A stretch of 64,000 nt of DNA. Source: Voacanga thouarsii (lineage: Eukaryota > Streptophyta > Magnoliopsida > Gentianales > Apocynaceae). Shown here one piece after another: positions 1-13,158 of the stretch (its first letter is position 1; each line of letters opens with the position of its first letter). The stretch lies in the NCBI GenBank assembly GCA_026120185.1, contig JANUWF010002278.1:284001-348000 (forward strand). Direction: 5' to 3'. A model generated the notes under the pieces. It was not told the DNA's origin, did no database searches, and worked only from the letters and a program-made list of their open reading frames with translations. The translations under genes and the position numbers were made by a program.

Positions 1-1480
1 TATCCACTAGTATATTTTCTTTCATCCTTATCTGCCTGTAAGTCTAAGTCTGTGTATCCTATAAGAACCAAGTTATCAGTCTTGTAAACCAGCATATAAT
101 CTCTCGTTTCCTTTAAGTACTTGAGAATATACTTTACAGCTTGCCAATGAACCTCTCAGGGTTTGACTGATATCTGCTGACTAAGTCTACAACAAAGCAG
201 ATATCTGGCTTAGTACACAGTATGGCACATATGTAACTTTCCATCGTCGAAGTATAGGGAATCCTACTCATCCTGTCTTTTTCTTCTTGAGACTTAAGAT
301 AGTCTTTTGAAGAAAGAGACAACCCATGTCTGCAATGGATTAGTGCTCCCTTGCATGAGTCAATGTTGAACTTGGCCAACATTTTAACAATGTATGTAGC
401 TCAGGATAAACCTAACATTTTCTACTTCCTATTTCTAAGAAGTTTAATCCCGATAATGTAATTGGCTTCTTCCAAGTCTTTCATACTAATTGACTAGCTA
501 GCCAAACCTTAGTAGATGACAATGTCCCTACATTATTCCTAATGAGTAGAATGTCATCCATATACAACACAAGAAAAACCACATTAATGCCATCCAGTTT
601 CTTGTACACGCATAGTTCATCCTCATTTTGAGTGAAACCATAAGACTTTACAGTCTCATAAAAAAGAATGTTCCATGCTTTCGATACCTGTTTAAATCCA
701 TAAATAGACTTCTTTAGCTTACAAACCATATGTTTGTGGCCTTTAGCAATAAAACCCTCTAGTTGGGACATATAAATATCTTTGCTAAGATGGTTATTAA
801 GAAAATAGTCTTGACATCCATTTTCCATATCTCATAGTTATAATAACATGCAATGGCAAGAAAGTTATTGATGGATTTAAGAATGACTACTAGGGAAAGG
901 TTTCCTCATAGTCGATTCCCTCTTTCTGAATATATCCTTTTGCCACAAGCCTAACTTTGAAGGTTTCTACCTTTCTATCTATACCTCTTTTCTTCTTGTA
1001 TACCCACTTAAACCTAATGGTTTTTATCCCTTTAGGTGAAGCTATAAGATCTTAAACTTGATTGAAGTACATAGACTCAATCTCGGCTTTCATTGCTTCA
1101 TGCCACAGGTTTGCATCAGCATCAACAATAGCCTCCTTGTATCTAGTAGGATTTTGTTCTTAACAGTCAGACACTAGGTTAAAAATATCTAAAGTCCATC
1201 TTTCTGGAATCCTAAATATCCTCCTACTACGACGAAGCTCCCTTTGTATAGGTTCCTGAGGTTGTGTGTCTTCTTGTTCTATAATCGGGTCAGAAGAAGT
1301 TGATTCAGAACATAAATTCTCCTCGAGTTTCAACCTAGTTGAACCTTTCATGAATGTATTTTGATTATCTTCCAAGCATCTAGCATTAGTACTTACCAGT
1401 AATTTTTACTTCTTGTGATGATAAAAATAACCACCTTTTGGATACCCAACAAAATAATATAATTTTGACATTGGTTCTAA
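1..1480 (-). pseudogene. Copia-2 reverse transcriptase / RNase H fragment
   Basis: Read on the minus strand, this is the linker after integrase (Arg-Arg-Ser-Arg-Arg-Ile followed by Pro-Glu-Arg, about 1230-1190), then reverse transcriptase with the YMDD active site (LVLYMDDILLIRN, about 560-525). The palm end follows (CTKPDICFVVDLVSRYQSNP, about 225-155). The RT/RNase H connection (KETRDYMLVYKTDNLVLIGY, about 115-60) leads to the edge. Several stops and frame changes separate these pieces (for example near 380-480 and 830-1160), so no continuous product is possible. The rest of RNase H lies outside the window. Family identity is firm; the finer Copia lineage is not assigned. Confidence 0.9.
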
Positions 1481-1485
1481 CTTGT

Positions 1486-2870
1486 TGATGAGTAATTTTT
1501 TGGTGTATAAAAATCGTTAAATTTATATCCATCCCTTAGTTAAGTTTTAATTAAAATAGTAATCTTAAAATACACATACGAGCAAGTATACCCATCGCAA
1601 GCATAGTATAGGGAATTAACGAATATCGATCCTCAAAGGAACAAGTACACACTAATCACTTTTCATTCCTTATTTAACCAACTGAATAAAGTGCTAAGAT
1701 AATAAAAAGAAAATTAAAGACATATGTACAACTCAAGGATGTAGAAATATGAAATTTAGACAACTATCCTATAATACATGATAATGAACCATTTAGCAAT
1801 TATCTCGATTAATCATTATCTTGGCATCATGAAGGAATATAAAGTAAAATTCAATCATTTCTCAAGTCATGAATCCACTTATATAGATTCCACTTCTTTT
1901 TCAATCCATGAAATCACTATCTTTTGATTAAATTAGCAGATTTTCCAATTAAACTAACATAACCAAAAAAATGCATTAAACTCAATTCCTCATAAACATA
2001 AAATTAGCCAATGGCAAAATCAACTAATCTTTGATCATTTTAGTCCTCTAATCTTAACTTCATTTCCTAAGTCCATTAAGATTTAGTGAATATGAAATCA
2101 ATGCAATAACTTCTAACATCATTTCCCAAGTCAATTAGAAAAAAACGCATCAATAACCAATATATTAAGTAATCAAATATCAAGGATGATGGAAAATTGA
2201 CCAAATAACTAAATTAAAACAAAACCATGTCAAATTATAATAAAAATATTGAATACATCATTGTTTAAGAACAAGAAAACAAAGGTAAAAGAAAGCACTC
2301 ATAGACAAGCCCCCTTCTTCTCCCTTGAAGACTCTCTTGAACAATCCTCCTTGAATGATGAATCTCCTCATTTTTAAGTGATTTACAACTTTGATTCTTG
2401 GATTTGCTACTTTCTCTTGTGTTTTCCTTCTTTTTATAGGCTTCTTTGATGATAAAATACATTGCTTGAGAAGTCTTGGCTGAGTAGGATTCGAAAAATA
2501 CTAAAATCCTTTGAAAAAAATACTAAATTCGTGCATAGAATTCGCACGTCCAGACTAGACCTAGTGCCGGGTCCAATCGACCCTACCTGGCGCCAAGTGT
2601 GTTCTATTTTGCCCGTTGAATTTTACTCTGTTTTTACTATTTTTCTAGATTGGACTTGGTGCCTAGTACACTAACCACATTTGGCGCCATGTGCAACATG
2701 AAATTTTGCACTTTTTGCTTGAAATCAACTCAATTCTGCACAACTTTTTCAAAAATACTTTCTATAAGTAAAATGTCAAATAGAAAAGAATATGCCTAGT
2801 TATTACAACAAAAGTATCTCAAATTAACTTCAAATAACTAGGAAAATAGTGATGAATTTAACCTTTATCA
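1486..2870. mobile_element. Solo LTR (about 1.39 kb) inserted in Copia-2
   Basis: The segment starts TGATGAG and ends TTTATCA, the TG...CA ends typical of LTRs. It is flanked by CTTGT (1481-1485) and CTTAT (2871-2875), a 5-bp TSD with one mismatch. Removing it together with one TSD copy joins the Copia-2 integrase reading frame (KKDK then LEPMSKLYYF on the minus strand). No coding domain is visible inside. It holds two GC-rich boxes (about 2559-2603 and 2651-2695) in otherwise AT-rich DNA. The parent family is not recognised, and orientation cannot be set from a solo LTR. Confidence 0.8.
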
Positions 2871-2875
2871 CTTAT

Positions 2876-3098
2876 CTTTCTTGATCAATACATAAGCTGA
2901 ACAGCCCCATATCCTGAGATAATTCAGACTTGGCTTACGCTCAGTCCACATTTCATAAGGTATCTTCAGTACTGAATTAGAAGGCACTAAGTTCAAAATA
3001 TATACCGTTATTTTCAGGCATATCCCCAAAAAGAAACCGAAAGAGTAGCATAAGATATCATGCTCCAGACCATTTCCATCAACGTCTTGTTCCTTCTC
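2876..3098 (-). pseudogene. Copia-2 integrase C-terminal fragment
   Basis: On the minus strand this reads as the end of the Copia integrase region, including WGCSAYVLIKKDK (about 2915-2876), the conserved stretch that precedes the 'FVGYPKG' motif found at 1480-1400. It lies between the solo LTR insertion on the left and the Gypsy insertion on the right (TSD TTCTC at 3094-3098). It is a disrupted piece of one polyprotein and cannot be expressed intact. Confidence 0.85.
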
Positions 3099-4128
3099 TA
3101 ATGAGACTTCGCTTCATCATGGAGGTTAAGATCAAGGAAGGGGAGGTGTGACTATGCAAGGACAAGGACCGATGACAAGATCTAGGTCTAAGAAGCTTCA
3201 AGAGGATTTCAATTGCTCATCAAACCATACTTGAGGATGGAAGAGGGTTGGAAGGTTGAGGAAGCTAGCCAAGAGTTCATCTTGATGACTATCCAAGAAG
3301 GACCCCAACAAGAACTCAAGCCGGTAACAAAGGTGGACGAAACTTGACCAAGGGAGGCCTTCTAGCGGACAGCCGGCGCGGGCCCCAAGCAGCCAAATCG
3401 GCGCCGGCTTCAATTTGCCCAATAATGGCTCTATTCTGGCATTCGACCACCCGAGACAGATCACAACCGGCACCGGCTGTAGTGTCCAAACCGGCGCCGA
3501 CTCCATCTCGGCTGCCCCGTATTTTTGATGTTTTTTTCGACTTTCTCCAATTTTAAGTGTTTGTAAAGACTTATTAAGACCCTAAACTGTAATAGAACCT
3601 CAGAGATTACTTAGCTAAGGTTAGGGTAGTATAAATAGAACCTTTAGTGATTTGACAACACAATTCACACACTTTAATTCAAATTTGAGAGAGAATCTTG
3701 AGAGGCCCTAGCCTCCTTATTCATCTTGTTCAAGACCATACTTAAGGGTTAGTCCTCCTTATGAATAAGTATATAGAATCTTTTGGATAATCCAATATGG
3801 TTTCTTTGAATGGGTCTTAGTTGCTTTGTTCTTCTAAGATTTGTTTGAATTCCATTATTTGGGTGCCTATTTTCTCTGTTCTATTTGTTCATATTTGCCT
3901 TTGTTGCTTCAAGAATATTGAGGTGAGATTATAGTAGAACTTTCTACTATTCTTGGGGGTCTTTGAAACTTAGTTCTTCAAGGGTTTGATGGAGGGTAGG
4001 TTGTTACTTTATTTTCTCCTTTTTGTCCCAAGAAGAATCTCTATTTTTTTGTCTCATTGATTGAGCTAAACACATACCCAACTAAACTACTCACAATACC
4101 AAGAAAAACCCCACACAAGATCATATCA
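3099..4128 (+). repeat. 5' LTR of the CRM-like Gypsy element
   Basis: Matches 28859-29898 along its length, with scattered substitutions and small indels. It contains a GC-rich block (about 3371-3511) with four GGCGCC-like palindromic boxes in AT-rich surroundings. The end is fixed by the shared terminal AAGATCATATCA and by the primer binding site 7 bp further on. Confidence 0.92.
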
Positions 4129-4135
4129 AAGAGTT

Positions 4136-4147
4136 TGGTATCAGAGC
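4136..4147 (+). other. Primer binding site of the Gypsy element (tRNA-Met type)
   Basis: TGGTATCAGAGC, the usual plant initiator tRNA-Met complement, lies 7 bp after the 5' LTR. The leader continues to 4458 and resumes after Copia-1 at 23453, reaching the gag start near 24038. No gene is seen in the leader. Confidence 0.85.
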
Positions 4148-7026
4148 AAGGAAAAGCTTGATTCCAATCAAAGCGTGAAAGCAAGAAAAGGAGCCCTAAA
4201 AAGTTGAAGAAAAAGAAAACAGAGAAAATCCCGTAACTCAAAACATGCTCCAAAAAGGTCATGAAATTTTTGCTATTTCTTGATTTTTCTCTTGGGAAAT
4301 TGCTCCTTGATGTTAATATAATTCTTGGGAACAAATTTTTCTTGTGTTTGTGGTAAAATTTGGCTTGAATATGAGTGAAAATTTTAGTTGTTCTCAAATG
4401 ACGAGATTGCAGCCAAGGTGTTTGATAAATGTTCTATAAGATTGTTTTTGGCTATAGTTGTTAGTGTTGTGCCCTAGAGGCAATCACTTGTACATTATAT
4501 ATGACACATTTTATTTTAATAAAAGGCATTATTTATCTTACAATTTCTTTTGTTTACTTTAAGTAATATAACTATTCGATAAAGTCCCTAGTACAACACT
4601 GTGTTAAGGAAATCATGATAGATATCATAATATGAGATTCCTACTACACTGGATGGTGTTAGTACTTAAATAGTCCCTAGTCATAGTATTAATAAGATAG
4701 GATATATAACACCCTACTACCTAGGCCTGACAGGGCTGAGGATGTTGCCCCGTCCAAAAGACAAGGGGTCTTTATAACTAGGTCACACAATCAAAATAAT
4801 AGAATAAAAATAATACTTTAAACTTTAAACATATTACAATCCAAGAATTCAAATCAAATCCAAAATAAAATTGTTCACTCTCAACTCCCAAGCATTACAC
4901 AAAATAACTATCAGAAAAATCTTCCAAGGCAGGCAACAACTAGTTACTCATCCCCACAGCAGAATCGACCTAAAATCATGGTAAAAAGGGTGATGAGATA
5001 AAAATCTTAGTAAGTCCGTGTGTGCTTTGGGTCACCAGTGAAAACAGTTCGTGAATGCAAAGTATAAAATCTTCATAAGATAAATACTGGCAAGCAATAA
5101 CCGATAGTCAAAATCAAGAGTGGTGTTTTGGCTTTTCCAACCATACATGTTCAATAAAATCAACCACCCAAAAGGTGATCATGGGTTACCACACATTGGG
5201 CTCCACAACCATACAACGGTCAGAATGCCACACTTTGTGTAGACTAACAAAAGGTAGGTGATCGGCCTACCGGGTAAGATACTCCTCCTTCTCTATACCC
5301 AAACAAAACCGGTTGTCCATTCCGGCAATACATAATCACTTGACTGAAAACTGCTAGCTCGGACCGGCACGACCTACTGGACTGGCATCTCATCCGGGAA
5401 TGACTCACCCCTCAGAGGTGGCCACCTACTGAGAGACTTACCCTAACCCTTCAAAGACTAGTTCTAGCAGTCCACCCTTATTAAGTACTCAACGTAACTT
5501 ATCCCACTTGAGAAAAATGAACAAAACATAGTTCCACTTGAAAATGGCAATTAAGGATTTCCAAAGTCTTTGTTAAAATCAATTTTAGAAAGAGTTTCAG
5601 GGTTTGAGTAAATCTGTTCATCGATTTTCAAATAATTTATTTAACTGAAATGGGAAAGAGGACAATCCTCAATTACCTTTAGGGAAGTGAGTGTCCATGC
5701 ACTCTACATTTAGCTTGCCATAATAAACATTTTGCATCAAACAGGTTTTATGCAGGAGCTTACCTGATCCTTAGCTTGAGATAAAATAAAGGTCTTCAAC
5801 AGCCGACCTAACCTCTCCTGGGTACATATATGCCATAATTAAACTCAAGCTAAAATTCACTTTCACAAAAAAAAAAAAAAAAAAAAACTAGCTCAACTTA
5901 CTACAACCATGATCCTAGTGTCCCAAGCTTTAAGGCTAGATAATAAATAAAGGGTTTACAAGCTAAGTCTAATTTGATAGTTAAAATAATTAGTGTTTTG
6001 GGAAATAGGTACTAATAAGTTGAAGGTTTAAATCTTGCTAAAAATAAATTAGAGTTTATTTGATGAAGTGTCCTAGGACCTAGATGTAATTATTTAAAAT
6101 AATAATCTATTGATACTTAATTGTTAGAAAATAATTGGTAACTAAAATTAGTTGTAAGTAAATTTTAATAGGTTTTGATTAAAAGATAATAAATAAATTT
6201 TAATAGCATTTATGAATATAAGACTTACAAAATTAACATTTTATCTATTATGATATATAAAAGGCTTTATTTGATATTATTAATTTATATAATATCTATA
6301 TATTTTATTTCTTTAATAAAAGCTATCATTTATTTGACTAAAATATCATTATTTCATATAATAATTCAAATCCACCCTTCCTAGGGTTTTCAAAATTTAC
6401 TAGCAAAAATTATAATATTAAACATTTTATTGTTGAAATAAAATTAGCTTAGGGACAACTAGATCATGATCATATTTCCATTGCTAACCACAATCATGAA
6501 CATACACTCCACTTCAATTCATCAAATCATCCAAATCATGAATAAAAGCATAGATCTAAATTTACCAAAACATGATACAACCTCTATTAGTATAAACATA
6601 ATCATGGCTTCAATAATCATACATGAACATAAATCCTATTCACCAAAGGTGACATAATCTCTAACGTGCTTGATCACATACCACTCACGACATGGAGATA
6701 TGCATTAGACCCTAAAAATGCCATACAATCCACCAAGACAATCAACTCATGCATCAATCATATCTCCATCATATTCACACATTTATTCATGCTTCAATCT
6801 CAACTCATCACAACAACACATGCTCAAACCTCAATCATAATCCATCTCCTTCCAATATCACCCTAGAGACATGAATCTAGAATTTAAAAAAGGGGGGGGG
6901 GGGGGTTGAAGAGGCTTACTTGATTGATGAGTACCTTGGAGTAGTTTCGAATGGATCTTACTCTTAGGAGACTAGATCCGTCCAAGAGAGATAAAGAAGA
7001 CATGGCCATGGTTGAAACCACCATTC

Positions 7027-7040
7027 GGCCAAGAAAGAGA

Positions 7041-7075
<35 letters not shown>

Positions 7076-7083
7076 AGAAGAAG
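7027..7083 (+). repeat. AG-rich microsatellite in long-LTR copy A
   Basis: An AG run with flanking AAG units. Equivalent short AG runs occur at about 9950-9985 in copy B and 17604-17618 in copy C. A long CT run on the plus strand occurs in reverse copy D (43269-43335). It is therefore a family feature with copy-specific expansion. Confidence 0.85.
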
Positions 7084-7550
7084 AGAGTCCTTTAGTATGA
7101 TTGTACACATACATATTCATTACAGGTTGAAGATTAGTGAAGATGAAGTTGATTGAACAAGCATACCTTGAAGGTGTTCTTGAGCCTTCCCAAAAATACT
7201 GATTTTCGGTCCAAGAGAAAGAGTTGGATTTTGGAGTTTGATGTTAAAAGCGATATGAATGGATTCATGGCAGTGAGTAGGTGAAATCTGGAATTTTTTT
7301 GAAGAAGATTGAAGTGGTTTTGGCGGCCTTAGGTGAGATAAGGTGAGTAGGTGTTCTTGGTGTTCTTGAAGGTTGAAGAGAATTGAGAGAATAGGCAGAG
7401 CCGAAATTCTGTGTAGGAGGGAGTGCCAAATTGTTTGAGAGGTTTTGGCAATTGAATTTCTGGTTTGGGAGGAAAAGGAAAGGCTGGTTGTTTGAAATCC
7501 TAAAAGAATATTTTAGGGAACCAATTTAGGAAACAAAATATGGTAAGAAG

Positions 7551-10500
7551 TGTAACACCCCACTGCCTAGGCCCGACAAGGCCGGGGATGTTGCCCCGTC
7601 CAAAGGACAAGGAATCTTTATAACTAGGTCACACAATCAAAATAATAGGATAAAAATAATGCTTTGAACTTAAAATTTATTACAATCTAAGAATGAATCC
7701 AAGAATTCCAAAATCAAATCCATAACAAAAATTATCCACTCTCAATTCCCCAAAGCATTACACAAATTAAATATTAGAAAAAAAATTTCTTCCAAGGCAG
7801 GCAATATCTAGCTACTCATCCCCACAGCAGGATCAACCTGAAATCATGGTAAAAAGGGTGATGAGACAAAAATCTCAGTAAGTCCGTGTGTGCTTTGAGT
7901 GTTCAGTGAAAACAGTTCATGAATGCAAAGTGTGAAACCTTCGTAAGAGAAATACTGGCAAGTAATAAACAATAGTCAAAATCAAGAGTGGTGTTTTGGC
8001 TTTTCCAACCATATATGTTCAATAAAATCAACCACTCAAAAAGTGATCATGGGTTACCACACGTTCGGCCCCATAACCAGTCAGAATGCCACACTTTGTG
8101 CAGACTGACAAAAGGTAGGTGATCAGCCTACCGGGCAAGATACTCCTCCTTCTCTATACCCAAACAACCACCAGTTGTCCATTCTGGCAACACACAGTCA
8201 CTTGACTGGAAAAAAAAAATTACTAGCTGGGACCGGCACGACCTACTAGACTGTCATCCTATCCGGGAAGGACTTACCCCTTAGAAGTAGCCACCTACTG
8301 AGAGACTCACCCTAACCCTTTAAAGATTAGTCCTAGCAGTCTACCCTTATTGAGTACTCAACATAACTTACCCCACTTGGGGAAAAAGGAACAAAACATA
8401 GTTCCACTTGAAAATGGCAATTAAGGGTTTCAAAAGTTTTTGTCAAAATCAGTTTTAGAAAGAGTTTTAAGTTTGAGTAAATCTGCTTATTGATTTTCAA
8501 ATAATTTGTTTGACGAAAATAAGACAGGAGACAATCCTCAATTGCCTTTACAGAAATGAGTGTCCATGCACTCTATATTTAGCATGCCGTAATAAACATT
8601 TTGCATCAAACAGGTTTTATGCAGGAGCTTACCTGATCCTTAACTTGAGATAAAATAAAGGTCTTCAACAGCCGACCCAACCCCGCCTGAGGTAAATATA
8701 AACCATAATCAAACTCAAGCTAAAATCCACTTTCACAATTAAAACTAGCTCAACTTACTACAACCATACTCCTAGTGTTCCAAGCTTTAAGGCCAAATAA
8801 TAAATAAAAAGGGTTTATCAGCTAAGTCTAATTTGATATTTAAAACAATTAGTGTTTTGGGAAATAGGTACTAATAAGTTGAAGGTTTAAATCTTGCTAA
8901 AAATAAATTAGAGTTTATTTGATGAAGAGTCCTAGGTGGTATTAGGTAAAATAATGATTTGTTAATAATTAATTGTTAGAAAATAATTGATAACTAAAAT
9001 TAATTGAAAATGAATTTCAATGAGTCCTGATTGAAAGATAATAAATAAATTTTAATAGGTTTTGATTAAAAGATAATGATTGAAAGATAATAAATTTTAA
9101 TGGTATTTACAAATATAGACTTACAAAATTAATATTTTTACTTATTATGATTATTTATATAAAAGGCTTTATTTGATATTATTATTTTATATAATATCTA
9201 TATATTTTATTTCTTTAATAAAAACTATCATTTATTTGACTAAGGTATCCTTATTATATATATAATAATCCAAATCTACCTTCCTAGGGTTTTCGAATTT
9301 ACTAGCAAAAATTATAGTATTAAATATTTTATTGATGAAATAAAATTAGCTTAGGGACAACTAGATCATGATCATGTTTCTATTGCTAACCACAATCATA
9401 AACATATACTCCACTTCAATTTATCAAATCATCCAAATCATGAATAAAAGCATAGATCTAAATTTACCAAGGCATGATCCAACCTCTACTAGCATAAACA
9501 TGATCATGGCTATAACAATCATACATGAATATAAATCCTATTCACCATAGGTGACATAATCTCTAGCATACTTGATCACAAATACTACTCACGACATGGA
9601 GACATGCATTATACCTTAAACCACCATACAACCAACTAAGATAATCAACTCACGCATAAATCCCATCTCCATCATATACACACATTTATTCATGCTTCAA
9701 TCTCAACTCATCACAATAATACATACTTAAATCCTATTCATAATCCATCTCCTACCAATATCATCCTAGAGACATGAATCTAGAATTTAAAAGGAGAGTT
9801 GAAAAAGCTTACTTGATTGATGAGTACCTTGGAGGAGTTTCGAATGGATCTCCACTCCTAGGTGACTAGATCCGTCCAAGGGAGATGAAGAAAGCATGGC
9901 CATTGGTGAAGAAATCATCCAACCAAGAGGAAGAGGGTATTCGGCCAAGAGAGAGAGAGAGAGAAAGAGAGAAAAGAGAAGAAGAGAGTCCATTAGCATG
10001 CTATACACATATATATTCATTAGAGATTGAGGATTAGTAGAGATGAAGTTGATTGAACAAACTTACCTTAAAGGTGTTTTTGAGCCTTCACAAAAATATT
10101 GATTTTTTATCCAAAAGAGAGAGTTGGATTTTAGAGTTTGATATTAAAAGTGGTATGAATGGATTTACGGCAGTAAGTAGATGAAATCTGGAATTTTTTT
10201 GAAAAAGATTGAAGTGGTTTGGAGTGGTATTAGCTGAGAAAAGCGAGTAGGTGTTCTTGGTGTTCTATGTGTGCTTGAAGGTTGAAGAGAATAGAGAGAT
10301 TTTGATTTGAAGCTGCCGAAATTCTGTGTAGGAGGGAGTGCCGAATTGTTTGAGAGGTTTTGGGCAATTGAATTTCTGGTTTGGGAGGAAAACGAAAGGC
10401 TGGTTGTTTGAAATCCTAAAAGAATAATTTTGGGAATCAAATTTGGAAACAAAATATGGCAAGAATATCTTTGATCAATGGAGAGCTTTTTTAGAAGCTG

Positions 10501-11941
10501 TAATGGCTGACTGAAAGTTAGGGATTCTGCTAGATGAAAGCTGGTTGAAAAAGCTTAATGGTGGCCAAAAAGAGGGAGTACAATGGTGAAGGAAAGGTCT
10601 GGTTGTTTAGGGGACATTTTATGGAAGTTTGCTAAATTAGGATTGCTGAAATTTTGGTCTTCAATTAAGGCATGATTGGAGTAAATTGTTGGAGATATTT
10701 TAGGGGCAGCCATGATTGGTTTTTTTTCCAGCAGTAGGCTGGGGAAGACAATGGAGTTTAGTTCAAGGCTATTCAAGAGAAGTTTGGACAGAAAGATGAG
10801 GAAGTTTTCGGACATGGCTGAAGATGAAGCAAGGCTGGAAAAAAAATTCTGCACAGGATTTCGCAAGTGATGGAATTTTCTGGACAGCTTTTGCTGCCAT
10901 TTTTCTAGTCAGTTTGCAAAGGGTTTGAAGGAGACTTCAGAGGTCTTTCAAGGCTGGTTTTCAGCCTTCTTTATGGAGGAAAAACATGGCTAAGGAACTG
11001 GGAGAAAACTAGAAGAAAATAGCTTGGTTTAAGCTCACCTATGCTGCGATTTTACCCAGAAAATTTTCTGGTTTTGCAAAGGATTTGTGCAGTCTAAATT
11101 TGGCCAGAAAATTTCAAGTTTCAAACTAGTCAAGAGGGTCATTTTCTGGCATCATTTGGGAGGGAATAATGGTTGAGAATTTCGACACTTAGCATGCACA
11201 AGAAGCTGGAAAAAAAATTCCAGAATACTTCATGAAGGAAATGAACATAGCTAGACTGGAGTTTTGAAGGTTCACTATGGAGATTAATTCTCTTGGAAAC
11301 CTTCCCCAACTCCTACACATATTCGGTCCATAAGATGTCTTACACTCAGACATTTTGAACCTTTAAAGCCACAGCACTCTGCTAGAATTTTTCTAGAATG
11401 AAATTGGCTTGAATAAATTGCACAACTTAAGAAATTGAGAAGTAAGAAAAACTAAGGATCAAGAAGGATATGAATTCCCTTAGGAATTTTTGTAGGGTAA
11501 AAGAGTAAGATTAGGGTACTCCTATCATGTCTCCCCTAGGACATCACCTTTACCCTTCTCTAGAGCACTAAAGGACGAAAACCAAACCTTCCCAAGCAAA
11601 AATAAAATTTAATCATGCTAGAGCTCCAATGATGGAATTTGAATCCAAAACCTCAAAAATTAATTCCAAAGCTCTAACTACTAAACCACAACAACTCTTG
11701 TTCTTATTTTCTCTCTAAAATATTTTTCCTATTTAATCCTCAAGCTATCTCCCTATTTTCACCTCAAGCAAAAATTACCATTTTGCTCTTCTTACTCAAT
11801 AAACATAATTAAGCCCTCGAGACTATAAAACACCAATCCAAAGCACATTAAATCATATAAAAATATATTTAAACATGTAACAAAATATGATATGCATCCC
11901 AACCCCTTTACTCTAAGGTTGGTTTCGACTGGGGTTTCACA
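7551..11941 (+). mobile_element. Long-LTR family copy B: solo LTR (4391 bp) nested in copy A
   Basis: Starts TGTAACACCC and ends GGGGTTTCACA, with perfect 5-bp TSDs AGAAG (7546-7550 and 11942-11946). Its sequence parallels the surrounding copy A in the same orientation (for example 7621-8120 against 4780-5240). After the insertion copy A resumes with ATCTTCAATGGAGG. It has no coding capacity. Confidence 0.88.
11631..11698 (-). other. tRNA-like (pol III box) segment, copy B
   Basis: On the minus strand the segment reads like a decayed tRNA or SINE head: an A-box-like GGTTTAGTAGTTAGAGC and, further on, a degenerate B-box-like stretch. The counterpart in copy D (41645-41710) is clearer. The arms do not pair fully, so this is not a functional tRNA gene. 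Confidence 0.5.
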
Positions 11942-13089
11942 AGAAGATCTTCAATGGAGGAGAGCTTTTGGAAGCTCTAATGGCCGACTGATTAGCTAGG
12001 GTTTCTGCTGGAATGAAAGCTGTTTGAAGGGATTAATAGTGGCCTAAAAGGGGGAGTACAATGGTGAAGTAATGTCTAGTTTTTCAAGGGGTGTTTTATG
12101 GAAGTTTACTAAACATATTCGCTAAAATTTTGGTCTTCAATCAATGGTTTGATTGGAGTAATTGTGGGAGATATTTTAGGGGCAGCCATGACTGGTTTTT
12201 CGAGCAGAAGGTTGGAGAAGATGATGGAGCTCAGTTCATGGCTATTCAAGGTAGGTTTGTACAGAAAAAATGAGGGAGTTTCGGTCAAGGCTGAAGAAGG
12301 AAGAAAGCTGAAAAAATTCCTATACAAAATTTCGCTAGTTGCTAGAATTTTCTGGGCAGCTTTTGTTGTCATTTTCCAGTCAGTTTGCAGAGGTTTTGAA
12401 GGGGCATTCAGAGGTCTTTCAAAGCTGGTTTCCAGCCTTCTTTATGGAGGAAAATTTTGGCTAAGGTGTTGGATGAAAACTGGAAGAAAACAGCTTGGTT
12501 TAAGCTCACCTAAGCTACGAACTTGCCCAGAAAATTTTCTGGTTTGCACAGCATTTGTGCAGTCCGATTTTGGCCATAAAATTTCAGACTTCAAGCTGGT
12601 CAAGAGGGCTATTTTTTTTGCAGCATTTGGGAGGGAATGATGGCTGAAAATTTCGACACCTTGAATGTACAAGAAGCTGGAAAAATTCCAGATCACTTCG
12701 TGAAGAAAATGAACATAGCTAGAGTGGAGTTTTGAAGGTTCAACCATGGAGATTAATTCTCTTGGGAACCTTTCCCTAACTCCTACGCATTTTTTATCTA
12801 TAAGATGTCTTACACTTAGACATTTTGAACCTTCAAAGCCACAGCACTTTGCTGGAATTTTTCTAGAATAAAATTAGCTTGAACAACCTAATGAATTGAG
12901 AAGTAAGAAAAACTAAAGATCAAGAAGGGTATAAATTCCCTTGGAAACTTTTGTAGGGTACAAGAGTAGGATTAGGATACTCCTATCATGTCTCCCCTAG
13001 GACAACACCTCTACTCTCCCTTAAAGCATACAAGGCCGAAAATAGCCTCCCTAAACAAAAATAAAATTCAATCATGCAAAAACTCAAAT

Positions 13090-13158
13090 GATGGAATTTG
13101 AACTCAAGACATCAAGAACTTATTCTAAAGCTCTAATCACTAAACCACGACAACTCTT
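13090..13158 (-). other. tRNA-like (pol III box) segment, copy A
   Basis: Same position and antisense orientation within the LTR as in copies B, C and D. The minus-strand A-box region is GGTTTAGTGATTAGAGC and the B-box-like part GAGTTCAAATTCC. It is decayed relative to copy D. Confidence 0.5.
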
